DNA of 64,000 nucleotides from Nitrospira sp. CR1.2 (GTDB lineage: Bacteria > Nitrospirota > Nitrospiria > Nitrospirales > Nitrospiraceae), in contig WIAG01000009.1 in the NCBI GenBank assembly GCA_014055495.1, forward strand, positions 32,886 through 96,885, in the 5' to 3' direction. Below, piece after piece: positions 45,331-54,676 of this stretch (position 1 is the stretch's first letter; each line of letters opens with the position of its first letter). Both the position numbers and the translations under genes were made by a program. The notes below the pieces were generated by a model. It was not told the origin of the DNA. It saw nothing but the letters and a program-made list of their open reading frames with translations, and ran no database searches.

Positions 45331-45759
45331 ATGAAATTCATGATTCTCGTCAAGGCGACAAAAAATTCCGAGGCAGGGCTGATGCCCAGCCAGGAATTGT
45401 TGACCGCGATGATGCAATACAATCAGACGTTAGTCGACGCCGGTATCATGCTGGCGGGCGAGGGGTTGCATCCGAGCAGCAAGGGGGTACGTGTTCGATT
45501 TTCCGGTTCCAAGCGAGTCGTGACCGGCGGGCCCTTCGCCGAAACCAACGAGGTCGTGGCCGGGTATTGGTTGTGGCAATGTCGCTCGATGGAGGAGGCG
45601 ATCGAGTGGGTGAAACGCTGCCCCAATCCCATGCCAGGCGAGGAGTCCGACATCGAGATTCGTCCGCTGTTCGAAGCAGAGGATTTCGGAACGGAGTTCA
45701 CGCCCGAACTCAGGCAGCAAGAAGAGCGGATGCGTGAACAAATTGAAGGGCGACGATAG
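45331..45759 (+). CDS. YCII-related DGPF-domain protein 3
   Basis: A 142-residue third member of the family. It begins MKFMILVKATKNSEAG and carries the variant signature VTGGPFAETNEVVAGY (Gly for Asp in DGPF). A C-terminal extension with an acidic helix (FTPELRQQEERMREQIE) distinguishes it. The GTG one codon earlier is less likely than this ATG. It belongs with the ECF42 train but is separated by 107 bp from the previous gene. Confidence 0.92.
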   Translation: MKFMILVKATKNSEAGLMPSQELLTAMMQYNQTLVDAGIMLAGEGLHPSSKGVRVRFSGSKRVVTGGPFAETNEVVAGYWLWQCRSMEEAIEWVKRCPNPMPGEESDIEIRPLFEAEDFGTEFTPELRQQEERMREQIEGRR

Positions 45760-45801
45760 CCGGTATTGCGCCGGGCGATACTTTCAAGACAGGAGGCCGG
45801 T

Positions 45802-46209
45802 ATGATCAGCAAGATTTTCGTGAATCTACCCGTGAAGGACTTGGAGAAGTCCATGTCCTTCTTCAGGTCGGTCGGATTTTCTTTCAACCCACAGTTCACC
45901 GATACGACCGCGGCCTGTATGGTAATCAATGAGGATATCTTCGCCATGCTGCTGACTCACCCAAAGGTCAAGGAGTTTACGAATAAGCAGATCGCCGATG
46001 CTCACAAGACCACCGAAGTGCTCACCGCTCTGGCCGTCGACAGCAAGGCGACGGTGAATGCCATGGCGGATAAGGCGATCCAAGCCGGTGGCAAAGAGGC
46101 ATACCAGCCTAAGGACTATGGGTTCATGTTCGTCCGGAGTTTCGAAGACCCAGACGGACACATTTGGGAACTGTTCTGGATGGATCCGGCTCACGTGCAG
46201 GCGCAATAG
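45802..46209 (+). CDS. VOC-family protein, PhnB/glyoxalase-like
   Basis: A 135-residue protein with the VOC pattern: ISKIFVNLPVKDLEKSMSFF at the start, AACMVINEDIFAMLL in the middle and FEDPDGHIWELFWMD at the end, the last with a potential metal-binding Glu. The ATG at 45802 has AGGAGG five bases upstream; the longer open frame starts without one. It lies 42 bp after DGPF protein 3. Confidence 0.9.
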   Translation: MISKIFVNLPVKDLEKSMSFFRSVGFSFNPQFTDTTAACMVINEDIFAMLLTHPKVKEFTNKQIADAHKTTEVLTALAVDSKATVNAMADKAIQAGGKEAYQPKDYGFMFVRSFEDPDGHIWELFWMDPAHVQAQ

Positions 46210-46436
46210 CCAGTCTAGAGATCTCTCTTTTGGCCATGGCTAGGAATTGCCCAGGCGGTAAGGGCGGCGACGCCATTCCCGTGGAGTTCACACCGGCTGG
46301 TTCCTCGTACCGAATGGTGAACGAGGGCGATGTAGTTTCGTGACGTGCATGAGGCAGGAAAGCCGGCCGATGCGACCGGCTATCGGTAAACACATCGGCG
46401 GTCAGGTGGGCTGCCGTTTACCATAAGGAGGTTCCC

Positions 46437-47036
46437 ATGCGATGCTCAATCTGGACGCTGTTGTGCCTCTGTGCGCTGCTTGCAACCTCTCCGGCCTTGG
46501 CCAAGGAAAAGAAATCCGGAAAGAAAATGGACGAGCAGGCGATGATGGAGCTCTGGAAGCAGATGGCCACGCCGGGAGCACCCCACAAGATGCTGGCTGC
46601 GCTGGCCGGCAGTTGGACCACCAAGACCAAAGAATGGATGGAACCGGGCAAGCCGGCGATGGAATCAGACGGGACCGCAGACATCAAGACCCTGATGGAC
46701 GGTCGATTTATCTACCAGGAGTATCACGGGCAAATGATGGGGCAACCGTTCTCCGGCATCGGCATCGACGGGTACGACAATATGAAAAAAAGGTATGTCA
46801 CCGCCTGGATGGATAGCATGGGGACGGGCATCTTCATTATGGAAGGCACAGCCGGCGGCGACGGCAAGACGATCACCCTGAAGGGCTCGCACCCGGAACC
46901 GGGTGGTGGGCAGATGCACCATCGCGCGGTGTGGAATATCGTGGACAACAATAACCAGGTCTTCGAAATGTACGGCACGCACCACGGCCAGAAGGAGTCG
47001 AAGGTGCTGGAAATCGTCTACACCAGGAAGCCGTAG
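46437..47036 (+). CDS. Exported DUF1579 protein
   Basis: A 199-residue protein with a signal peptide (IWTLLCLCALLATSPALA) and a DUF1579 domain from about residue 50 (MLAALAGSWTTKTKEWMEPG, SDGTADIKTLMDGRFIYQEY, TAWMDSMGTGIFIMEGT). The TAAGGAGG Shine-Dalgarno is strong. DUF1579 genes often sit near DGPF genes and ECF42 factors. It is preceded by a 227-bp gap that may hold its own promoter. Confidence 0.88.
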   Translation: MRCSIWTLLCLCALLATSPALAKEKKSGKKMDEQAMMELWKQMATPGAPHKMLAALAGSWTTKTKEWMEPGKPAMESDGTADIKTLMDGRFIYQEYHGQMMGQPFSGIGIDGYDNMKKRYVTAWMDSMGTGIFIMEGTAGGDGKTITLKGSHPEPGGGQMHHRAVWNIVDNNNQVFEMYGTHHGQKESKVLEIVYTRKP

Positions 47037-47118
47037 GGCATGGTCGGGTACAAGCCACGGCGATTGCGGTGACGGAATGCCCGGTAAGCACAGATCACCT
47101 ACCAGCAAAGGAGGCAAC

Positions 47119-47553
47119 ATGCCACGTGTCATTGGATGGCTCATGATGGCGCTCATGGTGACCGCTCTGAGTGGATGCAGCTACCTGTTTTATCCCCGGG
47201 CCGGTGACTACGCGACGCAGGCGAAGGGGGCCAACGGGGTGGAGACCATGGCGAACCTGACCAGCATGATGGAGGCGACTGCATCGAAGGCGAAGGGCGG
47301 AAAGGGGGTCGATGCGGCGTTTGACGATCTCCACAATCAGTTCCATGCTTTGGACGACTCGTTTTGCGGGGTGACGGATGCGCAACGTAAGACTCCGGCC
47401 TATGCGTTAGCCGTCACCCACAAGAAGGAACTGAGAGCGATCTTCGGACGGCTGTGGAAGTTCAAGGACGATCAGCCCCAGCGCGATCAGCACTTGGATC
47501 TGCTGGCGGCCGAGTTGAAGGAACTGCGCGAGACGCTCCACGCGATCCAATAG
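47119..47553 (+). CDS. Small helical lipoprotein
   Basis: A 144-residue protein with a lipobox (VTALSGCSYLF), so it is probably a lipoprotein. The mature part is alpha-helical with two Lys-rich segments (LTSMMEATASKAKGGKGVDA, AVTHKKELRAIFGRLWKFKD). I do not recognise a family. The AAAGGAGG Shine-Dalgarno lies about four bases before the ATG. It is the last gene of the ECF42-associated train. Confidence 0.75.
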   Translation: MPRVIGWLMMALMVTALSGCSYLFYPRAGDYATQAKGANGVETMANLTSMMEATASKAKGGKGVDAAFDDLHNQFHALDDSFCGVTDAQRKTPAYALAVTHKKELRAIFGRLWKFKDDQPQRDQHLDLLAAELKELRETLHAIQ

Positions 47554-47748
47554 GTTTCTCCGGGGAGCGACAGTGGCGGAGAGGACGTCATGCCTCATCG
47601 TGAGGGGATGGTTGTCCGTCCGCCTCTGTCTCTCGCAGATACCTTGCCCTCACCGTAGTGCCGCCCTTCTTTGGCCGGCCGATATGCCGGCGTGACACAA
47701 CCGGATCGTGTTTTTGTGCGCATGGTGATTCACCGGCCGTGGCTCCGT

Positions 47749-47777
47749 TTGCTTACCTGGGTGCCAATCAGTAAGAT
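47749..47777 (+). promoter_or_regulatory. Candidate sigma-70 promoter of efflux operon 2
   Basis: TTGCTT (47749-47754), a 17-bp spacer, TAAGAT (47772-47777). It lies 56 bp before the ATG of the second RND adaptor. The match is moderate; no operator dyad is evident around it. Confidence 0.4.
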
Positions 47778-47832
47778 GGGCTGCGTTCATGTCCGCACGC
47801 CCACCAATTGAGATGTCTTGTAGGGAGTACGC

Positions 47833-49029
47833 ATGGTCAGGCGATGGCGATGGTCCATTCTAGCGCCGATGTTGTGCGGGGGGCTTGCGTTGGCGCTTGT
47901 GCCTGGTTGCAAGCAGGACGCCGGGTCCGCTCCGCCGCTCCAGGTCCCGGAGGTAGGGGTCGTGGTCGCGACCGCTCAGGATGTGCCTGACGAGCCGGAG
48001 TTCATCGGCCAGGCGGAGTCGTCGCGTCCCGTGGAAATTCGGTCCCAGGTCACCGGCATTTTGAAACAGTGGTTCTTTAAGGAAGGGCGCGACGTCAAAA
48101 AGGGCGATCGGCTCTATCAAATCGATCCAGTCCCGTTCCACGCCGCGATGCTGAGTGCCAAGGCCAAAGTGGCGCAGTCGGAGGCCAGGTTGGTGCAGGC
48201 CAAGCAGAATCTGGCGCGGGTGAAGCCGCTATTGGCGGAGCAGGCGGTGAGTACGAAGGATGTGGATGATGCGGTAGCCGAAGAGTTGGCGGCCAAGGCC
48301 GCCCTTGAAGGTGCCAAGGCCGAACTCGTCAAAGCCAAATTCGATCTCGACAATACGCTGATCATTGCGCCGATCAGTGGGATGATCGAACGGACCCGTG
48401 TGTATGAAGGCCGGTTGGTGTCGGCGCAAACGGATCTGTTGACCATGATCCATCAAGTGGATCCCATGTATGTCATCGTGAGCGCGCCGGAGAGTTTTTT
48501 GTTGAAACGGAAACGCGATACCGATGCCAAACGGATTCAGCATCCCGGTGTGTACCAGTTGCGCGGTGTGCTTACGTTTGTCGACGGCACCAGGTATCAG
48601 CATGAAGGCGTCTTGGATCTGCTCGATGTGGGGTTAAAAACCGATACAGGCTCACGACAGGCGCGGGTGGTGTTTCCCAACCCGGATCGGGTGTTATTGC
48701 CCGGTCAGTTTGTGCGGGTACGGTTCAAGGGTACGCTCAAGACCGGCGCGATTCTGGTGCCGCAACGTGCCGTGCAGCAGGGCGCCAAGGGCTCCATCCT
48801 GTTCGTGGTGGGCAACGATGATACGGTCGAGATGCGGGAGATTGTGGCGACCAATTGGCAGGGCAACCAGTGGATCGTCGAGGAGGGGTTGCATGTGGGC
48901 GATCGCATCATCGTAGAGGGGCTACATAAAATTGTACCCGGAGCCCCGGTGAAGCCTGTGCCGGTTCCCCCTGCCGGTGCAACGACGGCTCCGACTGCCG
49001 CCCCGACGCAGCCGGAGCATACCTCGTGA
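47833..49029 (+). CDS. RND efflux periplasmic adaptor (operon 2)
   Basis: A 398-residue AcrA/MexA-type lipoprotein: the signal ends in a lipobox (LALVPGCKQ), then the barrel-sandwich domain (SRPVEIRSQVTGILKQWFFK), a long coiled hairpin (AAMLSAKAKVAQSEARLVQA), IAPISGMIERTRVYEGRLVS and barrel domains, with an Ala/Pro/Thr-rich tail. The AGGGAG Shine-Dalgarno is good. It overlaps the pump start as GTGA, so translation is coupled. Confidence 0.95.
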   Translation: MVRRWRWSILAPMLCGGLALALVPGCKQDAGSAPPLQVPEVGVVVATAQDVPDEPEFIGQAESSRPVEIRSQVTGILKQWFFKEGRDVKKGDRLYQIDPVPFHAAMLSAKAKVAQSEARLVQAKQNLARVKPLLAEQAVSTKDVDDAVAEELAAKAALEGAKAELVKAKFDLDNTLIIAPISGMIERTRVYEGRLVSAQTDLLTMIHQVDPMYVIVSAPESFLLKRKRDTDAKRIQHPGVYQLRGVLTFVDGTRYQHEGVLDLLDVGLKTDTGSRQARVVFPNPDRVLLPGQFVRVRFKGTLKTGAILVPQRAVQQGAKGSILFVVGNDDTVEMREIVATNWQGNQWIVEEGLHVGDRIIVEGLHKIVPGAPVKPVPVPPAGATTAPTAAPTQPEHTS

Positions 49030-52000
49030 TTTCACATTTCTTTATCGACCGCCCGATTTTCGCCTCGGTCTTGTCGATCGTCATCATAGTGCTCGGCCTG
49101 GTCGCCTTACAGGCCTTGCCGGTCGCCCAATTTCCAGAAATCACTCCACCGGTGGTTCAAATCGAAGCCGACTACCCCGGCGCCAATGCGGAGATCGTGG
49201 CCGATTCGGTGGCGCGGCCTATTGAAGTGCAACTTCCGGGTATCGACAACCTGCTCTACTACGACTCTACCAGCACGAACGATGGGCATATGTCGATCAA
49301 GCTCACGTTCGAGATCGGCACCGACGTCGATATTGCTCAGGTACAGACGCAAAACCGGGTCAAGCTGGCCGAGCCGCAGTTACCGCCGGAAGTCGTCCGG
49401 CAGGGTATCAGTATCAACAAGGTCTCGCCGGACCTGTTGGCCGTGGTCGCGTTGAGTTCCACCGATCCGACGCATGACACGGTCTATCTCTCGAATTATG
49501 CGATTCTTCGCGTCCTCGACAACCTGAAGCGCCTCCGGGGCGTGGGCAACGCGGTGGTCTTCGGTTCACAGAACTACTCCATGCGGCTGGTTCTGGATCC
49601 GATCCGCATGGCTCAACTCAGTTTGACACCGACCGATATTGCCAACGTCGTGCGTGAGCAAAATCGGGATTTTCCAGCGGGCACGATCGGCCGGGAGCCC
49701 GCATTGAAGGGGACGGAACTCACGATTCCCGTCATCACCCAAGGTCGGCTGACTGAAGTCAAAGATTTCGAGGACATGATCGTTCGCGCGATGCCGAACG
49801 GATCGATGGTCCGACTGAGGGATGTCGCGCGTGTGGAGTTGGGGGCGCAATCCTACACACTCGAAGGCCGTTGGAACGGCAAGCCGAACGTGTTCTTGCT
49901 GACCTTTCTTTCCCCGGGGGCCAATGCGCTGGAAACCGTGAAACGGGTGCGGACTGAGTTGTCCGAGGTGTCCAAAGGGTTTCCGACCGGCGTCTCGTAT
50001 GACATTCCCTATGACACCACTCGCTTTATCGATGTCTCCATCAAGGAAGTGGTCAAGACGTTGGCCGAGGCGATGGTCCTGGTCATCCTCGTGGTATATC
50101 TGTTTTTGCAGAGCTGGCGGGCGACGTTGATTCCGGGGGTGGCGGTGCCGGTGTCCCTGATCGGGACGTTTGCCGGCATGCAGGCGCTCGGGTTTTCCAT
50201 CAATACCCTCACCCTGTTCGGCATGGTGTTGGCGATCGGTATCGTGGTGGACGACGCGATCGTCGTCGTTGAAAACTGCGAGCGGCACATGACGCAGGGC
50301 AAACTCTCGGCAAAGCACGCTGCGAAACGGGCGATGGAAGAAGTGACGGGGCCGGTGATCGCCATTGTATTGGTATTGTGCGCGGTGTTCGTCCCGGTCG
50401 GATTTCTGGGCGGGATCACGGGGGAACTCTACAAACAGTTTGCCATTACCATTTCCATCGCCGTCATCATCTCCGGGTTCGTCGCGCTGACCTTGAGTCC
50501 GGCGTTGTGCGCGCTGGTGCTCAAGCCAGGCGAGGAATCGCATCGCGGCTTGTTCGGCCGGTTCAACCGGACATTCGGCTGGATGCAGGGTCGATATACC
50601 TCGACCGTGGCTCTGACTCTGTCGAGGCGGGTGCTCTCGATGGCGCTCTTCGGCGTGCTGCTCGTGGGCGTGTTCATGCTGTTCAAGATCACGCCGAACA
50701 GCTTTTTGCCGGAGGAGGATCAGGGGTATTTCATCACGATCGTGCAATTGCCCGACGGGGCGTCGAAGCAGCGTACGGATGCCGTGCTGAGCAAGATCGA
50801 AAACTATTTTCTCGCGAGTTCCGCGATCCATTCGACGGATGCGCTCTCAGGTCAAAACTTCGTGTTCAATACTCGTGGATCCAATGCCGCGACGATGTTT
50901 GTGCCGCTCAAACATTGGGATGAACGGACGGCGCCGCAACACCACGTCAAATCGCTCATCGGGGCTGCCTACGGAGAATTTGCCAAGATTCCAGAGGCGT
51001 TGATCCTGGCCTTCAACGCCCCGTCGATCAGGGGACTGGGCGCGACCGGCGGGTTTTCAGTGCAACTCCAAGATCCGAGCGGAGGTGATTTCAACAAGTT
51101 CTCTGCGGTGGCCCAGGAGTTCGTGGCCAAGGCCAGGCAGAATCCGGCGATCGGCGCCATCGGGACCAGCTTTCGCGTGAGCGCCCCGAGGATTTTCGCC
51201 AAGGTGAACCGTGAACGCGTCAAGGCGTTAGGCGTGCCGATTTCCGAAGTATTCGACACGTTGCAGGCCTATTTCGGGAATCTGTACATCAACGATTTTG
51301 TTAAATTCGGCCGGGTATTTCGGGTGCAGACCGAGGCGGAAGCGCAGTATCGGTCGACGCCTGACGATATTTCCAAGATCTATGTGCGGGCGGTCGGTGC
51401 GCAGGGACCCACGATGATTCCGTTGGATACGGTGGTGAGCACGGAGTTCAGCAGCGGTCCCGATCCAGTGACGCATTTTAACGGATACAACACGGCGTTG
51501 GTCCTCGGCGCCGCGGCGCCGGGAGTCAGTTCAGGGCAGGTGTTGGATGCCCTCGATACGTTGGCGAAAGAGGTGTTGGTGCCGAAGGGGTACGGAATCG
51601 ACTGGAGCGGCATTTCCTATCAAGAGCGAATGGTCGGGAATCAGTCCTTCTATGCCTTTGGGTTTGGATTGTTGATGGTGTTCCTAGTGCTGGCTGCCCA
51701 ATATGAGAGTTGGGTGGTGCCGTTTGCAGTCATCCTGGCGGTCCCTATCGGATTGTTCGGCGCGTTGAGTGCGGTGTGGCTCAAGGGGATGACGAATGAC
51801 ATTTATTTTCAGATCGGCCTGGTGACGTTGATCGGACTCTCGGCTAAGAATGCCATCCTGATCGTGGAGTTTGCGAACAAACGGTATGAGGAAGGGCATC
51901 CATTGTTGGATGCGACAATCGAGGCGGCGAAACTTCGATTCCGTCCGATCGTGATGACGTCGATGGCGTTTATTTTGGGCGTGGTGCCGCTGGTGGTCGC

Positions 52001-52211
52001 GACTGGAGCCGGTGCCGCTAGTCGTAACTCGATCGGTACGGGCGTGTTCGGCGGCATGGTGGCCGCGACGTTTTTGGCCATCTTTTTTGTGCCGTTGTTC
52101 TTTGTCCTGATCCGCTCTCTGGGCAACTGTGGAGCGAATCCTGGCTCCGCACCTTCACCGCAACAAAAGCCGGGCGGACCGGAAAAGGAGCGCGACGATC
52201 AGCATGCGTAG
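49026..52211 (+). CDS. RND efflux pump, HAE1/AcrB type (operon 2)
   Basis: A 1061-residue exporter. It opens with MISHFFIDRPIFASVLSIVI, typical of AcrB/MexB-type pumps, has the porter domains, the VVDDAIVVVENCERHMTQGK block near 410 containing the proton-relay Asp pair, and the C-terminal GLSAKNAILIVEFANKRYEE block. It belongs to a different branch from the operon-1 pump. The start is GTG, overlapping the adaptor stop by four bases. The last eight bases overlap the channel gene. Confidence 0.95.
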   Translation: MISHFFIDRPIFASVLSIVIIVLGLVALQALPVAQFPEITPPVVQIEADYPGANAEIVADSVARPIEVQLPGIDNLLYYDSTSTNDGHMSIKLTFEIGTDVDIAQVQTQNRVKLAEPQLPPEVVRQGISINKVSPDLLAVVALSSTDPTHDTVYLSNYAILRVLDNLKRLRGVGNAVVFGSQNYSMRLVLDPIRMAQLSLTPTDIANVVREQNRDFPAGTIGREPALKGTELTIPVITQGRLTEVKDFEDMIVRAMPNGSMVRLRDVARVELGAQSYTLEGRWNGKPNVFLLTFLSPGANALETVKRVRTELSEVSKGFPTGVSYDIPYDTTRFIDVSIKEVVKTLAEAMVLVILVVYLFLQSWRATLIPGVAVPVSLIGTFAGMQALGFSINTLTLFGMVLAIGIVVDDAIVVVENCERHMTQGKLSAKHAAKRAMEEVTGPVIAIVLVLCAVFVPVGFLGGITGELYKQFAITISIAVIISGFVALTLSPALCALVLKPGEESHRGLFGRFNRTFGWMQGRYTSTVALTLSRRVLSMALFGVLLVGVFMLFKITPNSFLPEEDQGYFITIVQLPDGASKQRTDAVLSKIENYFLASSAIHSTDALSGQNFVFNTRGSNAATMFVPLKHWDERTAPQHHVKSLIGAAYGEFAKIPEALILAFNAPSIRGLGATGGFSVQLQDPSGGDFNKFSAVAQEFVAKARQNPAIGAIGTSFRVSAPRIFAKVNRERVKALGVPISEVFDTLQAYFGNLYINDFVKFGRVFRVQTEAEAQYRSTPDDISKIYVRAVGAQGPTMIPLDTVVSTEFSSGPDPVTHFNGYNTALVLGAAAPGVSSGQVLDALDTLAKEVLVPKGYGIDWSGISYQERMVGNQSFYAFGFGLLMVFLVLAAQYESWVVPFAVILAVPIGLFGALSAVWLKGMTNDIYFQIGLVTLIGLSAKNAILIVEFANKRYEEGHPLLDATIEAAKLRFRPIVMTSMAFILGVVPLVVATGAGAASRNSIGTGVFGGMVAATFLAIFFVPLFFVLIRSLGNCGANPGSAPSPQQKPGGPEKERDDQHA

Positions 52212-53646
52212 ACTGGTGTTGGTGCTGAGTGCAGGCTTATTGGCCGGGTGTGCCGTTGGTCCCGATTTCACCAGACCGGAGGCGACGACGCCGGATGCCT
52301 TCCGCATGGCGGAGTCGGGTGGCGATGTGACGTCGATTGCAAATACGCCCTGGTGGGAATTGCTCAAGGATCAGGAGCTGCAGAAGCTTATTCGGACGGC
52401 ACTGGAAGAAAATAAAGATTTGAAACGTGCGGCGGCGGCGGTGGAGGAGTTTCAGGCGCGCTTGTTTGTTGCGAGGACCGACTTTGCCCCGCAGATGAAC
52501 GTGACCGCGAATGCCCCGCTGTTTGGCCGCAAGACCAATTTTCTCTTCCCGGGATTTCCCAACCCTTTTAACTACTATCTTCAAGGAAATCTCTCATGGG
52601 AGATCGATATTTGGGGCCGCATCCGGAGGTCGAATGAAGCGGCTCGTGGAGATTTGCTTGCGCGTGAGGAGAATCGACGAGCCATCGTGCTCCAGTTGGT
52701 GAGCGGGATGGCGGAGGCCTACTTCGATCTGTTGCAGTTCGACATGCAACTCGACATTGCCCGGCGTACGCTCAAGTCCTGGGAGGAGTCGGTCAGGATC
52801 GCTCAGGCACGGCTGCGACAGGGGATGATCTCAAAACTTGACGCAGACCAATTCGAAGCCGAACGGGCCAATGCCGCGGCAAAGGCGGCGGAGTTTGAGC
52901 GACAGAAAGTGCAGAAGGAGAACCAACTGAGTGTGTTGCTGGGACGGAATCCCGGACGGATTGCACGCGGCCACTCGTTGACGGAACAGGTGATGCCTCC
53001 TGATGTTCCGCCTGGGCTTCCTTCCGAGCTGCTCCAGCGGCGTCCTGATATTTTACAGGCAGAGCAGGACCTTGCTGCGGCTACCGCTCGAATCGGCATG
53101 GCCAAAGCCGACCGGTTTCCGAAACTGAGCATCACCGGAATTTTGGGGGTGGCGAGTCCGCACCTTTCGAGACTGGTGGCCAATGAAACCGCCTTTGGCG
53201 TGGCTGGGCCGGGCCTGGCCGGGCCATTACTGAACGCGCAGATTCTGGGTTTTCAACAGGAAGCCGCGGAAGCCCAAGCCAGGCAGGCTGTGGCGCAGTA
53301 TGAGCAGGCGGTGTTGGTGGCGTTCAAAGAAGTCGAGGATTCGCTGGTCGCGGTTCGGACGGTTCGCGAGCAGCGTACCGCGCAGCTACAACAAGTCGAC
53401 GCGCTGAGGTCGGCCCTGAGTTTAGCGAATCTCCGGTACAAAGGAGGATTGGCCAATTATCTGGATGTCTTGATCGCTCAGCGCAATTTGTTTGAAGCCG
53501 AATTAGCCCTTATGGGCACCCATCGATTGCATCTGGTGTCGATCGTTCAGTTGTACAAGGCGCTTGGCGGCGGTTGGTCACCTGAAGGAGAGTCATCGGA
53601 TGAGCGGTCACGGACGGTATCGGACGTCCGTACCGAGACTCGATAG
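52204..53646 (+). CDS. Outer-membrane efflux channel, NodT type (operon 2)
   Basis: A 480-residue OprM-type lipoprotein channel. The lipobox is LLAGCAVG. The coiled OEP repeats are nearly those of the operon-1 channel (FPGFPNPFNYYLQGNLSWE and LRYKGGLANYLDVL are shared). The ATG at 52204 overlaps the pump stop by eight bases; an upstream start in the same frame lies inside the pump and is not likely. It ends in a charged tail. Confidence 0.93.
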   Translation: MRRLVLVLSAGLLAGCAVGPDFTRPEATTPDAFRMAESGGDVTSIANTPWWELLKDQELQKLIRTALEENKDLKRAAAAVEEFQARLFVARTDFAPQMNVTANAPLFGRKTNFLFPGFPNPFNYYLQGNLSWEIDIWGRIRRSNEAARGDLLAREENRRAIVLQLVSGMAEAYFDLLQFDMQLDIARRTLKSWEESVRIAQARLRQGMISKLDADQFEAERANAAAKAAEFERQKVQKENQLSVLLGRNPGRIARGHSLTEQVMPPDVPPGLPSELLQRRPDILQAEQDLAAATARIGMAKADRFPKLSITGILGVASPHLSRLVANETAFGVAGPGLAGPLLNAQILGFQQEAAEAQARQAVAQYEQAVLVAFKEVEDSLVAVRTVREQRTAQLQQVDALRSALSLANLRYKGGLANYLDVLIAQRNLFEAELALMGTHRLHLVSIVQLYKALGGGWSPEGESSDERSRTVSDVRTETR

Positions 53647-53700
53647 GTAGGCTGCAGATCCCCCATTGTCGCGCAATGTTTCCCGTACGTGTCGGCTCAT
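53608..53700 (-). CDS. Possible 30-residue ORF
   Basis: A short frame (MSRHVRETLRDNGGSAAYLS, then ten more residues) has a strong Shine-Dalgarno, GGAAGGAG, six bases before its ATG. It ends inside the antisense of the channel gene. The peptide is hydrophilic and unrecognised. Reported for its ribosome-binding site; it may be spurious. Confidence 0.3.
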   Translation of the reverse strand: MSRHVRETLRDNGGSAAYLSSLGTDVRYRP

Positions 53701-53792
53701 TGTCTTCTCCTTCCCGCCGTCACGGATGGTTAAGATGTCGATTGCACTGTTTGCCGAATCCACCGGCCCGGTGGTGTGGACATGGCATGGGC

Positions 53793-54164
53793 TCATCGTG
53801 GTCGATGAAACGATGCGCGAGGCGTGAGTAGCATGGACAGGCTTCCGCCAAGGGCGGCCATAAGAATGATCGTTAGACCGCTATGAATCCAGGACGCGGT
53901 GCTCTGCAGGTGCAATGCGACGTTGAGAAGGCTAGATGTCCAGAGGGTTGCCGCTACCCAGGCGAGATGCTCGACCCGGTTAGAAGTGGTCCGAATTCCG
54001 GACACCAAAAAACCAAATGTTCCCGAAAGGAGGTTCGCCAGGTACGCAGACGCAGGATGACTGTGTAGTGTCACTCCGAGCAAGGCCATGCCGATCCCGG
54101 CTGCAAAGGTCAGCCCATAAACAAGGCCTGCGTCCCGTAGTACGGCGTAGGGCCGTGGGGTCAT
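53793..54164 (-). CDS. Four-helix small membrane protein
   Basis: A 123-residue protein with four hydrophobic segments (GLVYGLTFAAGIGMALLGVT, AYLANLLSGTFGFLVSGI, AWVAATLWTSSLLNVALHL, GLTIILMAALGGSLSMLL) and a basic tail. Family unknown. No clear Shine-Dalgarno is visible at the ATG. It is separated by 146 bp from the convergent channel gene. Confidence 0.65.
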   Translation of the reverse strand: MTPRPYAVLRDAGLVYGLTFAAGIGMALLGVTLHSHPASAYLANLLSGTFGFLVSGIRTTSNRVEHLAWVAATLWTSSLLNVALHLQSTASWIHSGLTIILMAALGGSLSMLLTPRASFHRPR

Positions 54165-54424
54165 TTCAGGGGGTCCTGTTGGTTCCCGAGACCAGGCTGA
54201 GGTGATTCCAGCTGTTTGAGGAGAAAAAACAGAAGAGTGTGTGGAATACCATGCGGCCGTTGCGCTTGCGATCCTTCACGACGAACTGTCTTAGATGGGG
54301 AACCAGTCATTCAAACCTCCTTGTGGTTGCAGGACCAGGAAGGGGGGGAACAGCGGGCGATCAACCCCTGCGGGGGATGATCGCCCGTCGATGCCGATGT
54401 GGAGTTGAAGGGTCGAACTCCCAG
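54165..54424. other. 260-bp intergenic region with a hairpin
   Basis: This gap between two minus-strand genes has no coding frame. Its main feature is the strong hairpin annotated at 54354-54387. Confidence 0.5.
54354..54387 (-). terminator. Strong stem-loop, possible terminator
   Basis: CGGGCGATCA (54354-54363) pairs with TGATCGCCCG (54378-54387). Inside, CCCC (54365-54368) pairs with GGGG around a TGC loop. It lies 38 bp downstream of the minus-strand small membrane protein's stop, where a terminator would be, but only a C-rich tract follows on that strand, so Rho-independent termination is uncertain. Confidence 0.45.
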
Positions 54425-54610
54425 TCATTTGGGACGGCTTTTGTGGGAGGTAGGATGAGGTGCCGGGGATGTACGGTGCAGCGATTTTCGATCATGCAGC
54501 CATCGACTCACTCGTCTGGACAAGGCATAGACGAGGTTATCGATGGCGAGTACCACCGCACCGATGATGAATAGCCCCAGTATGAGGGCCAGCTCTACGT
54601 CAATGGACAT
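54425..54610 (-). CDS. Small single-helix membrane protein
   Basis: A 61-residue protein with an N-terminal helix (ELALILGLFIIGAVVLAIDN) and a basic, His-rich C-terminal tail (RRVSRWLHDRKSLHRT). Orientation would put the tail in the cytoplasm. Family unknown. Only a weak GGA precedes the ATG. The hairpin at 54354 follows its stop. Confidence 0.55.
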   Translation of the reverse strand: MSIDVELALILGLFIIGAVVLAIDNLVYALSRRVSRWLHDRKSLHRTSPAPHPTSHKSRPK

Positions 54611-54676
54611 GCTGGTCGTTCCATAGATTCGTTGAGGATATGGTTGCGATATCTCTCCAGGCCATTCAGGAGTTCC

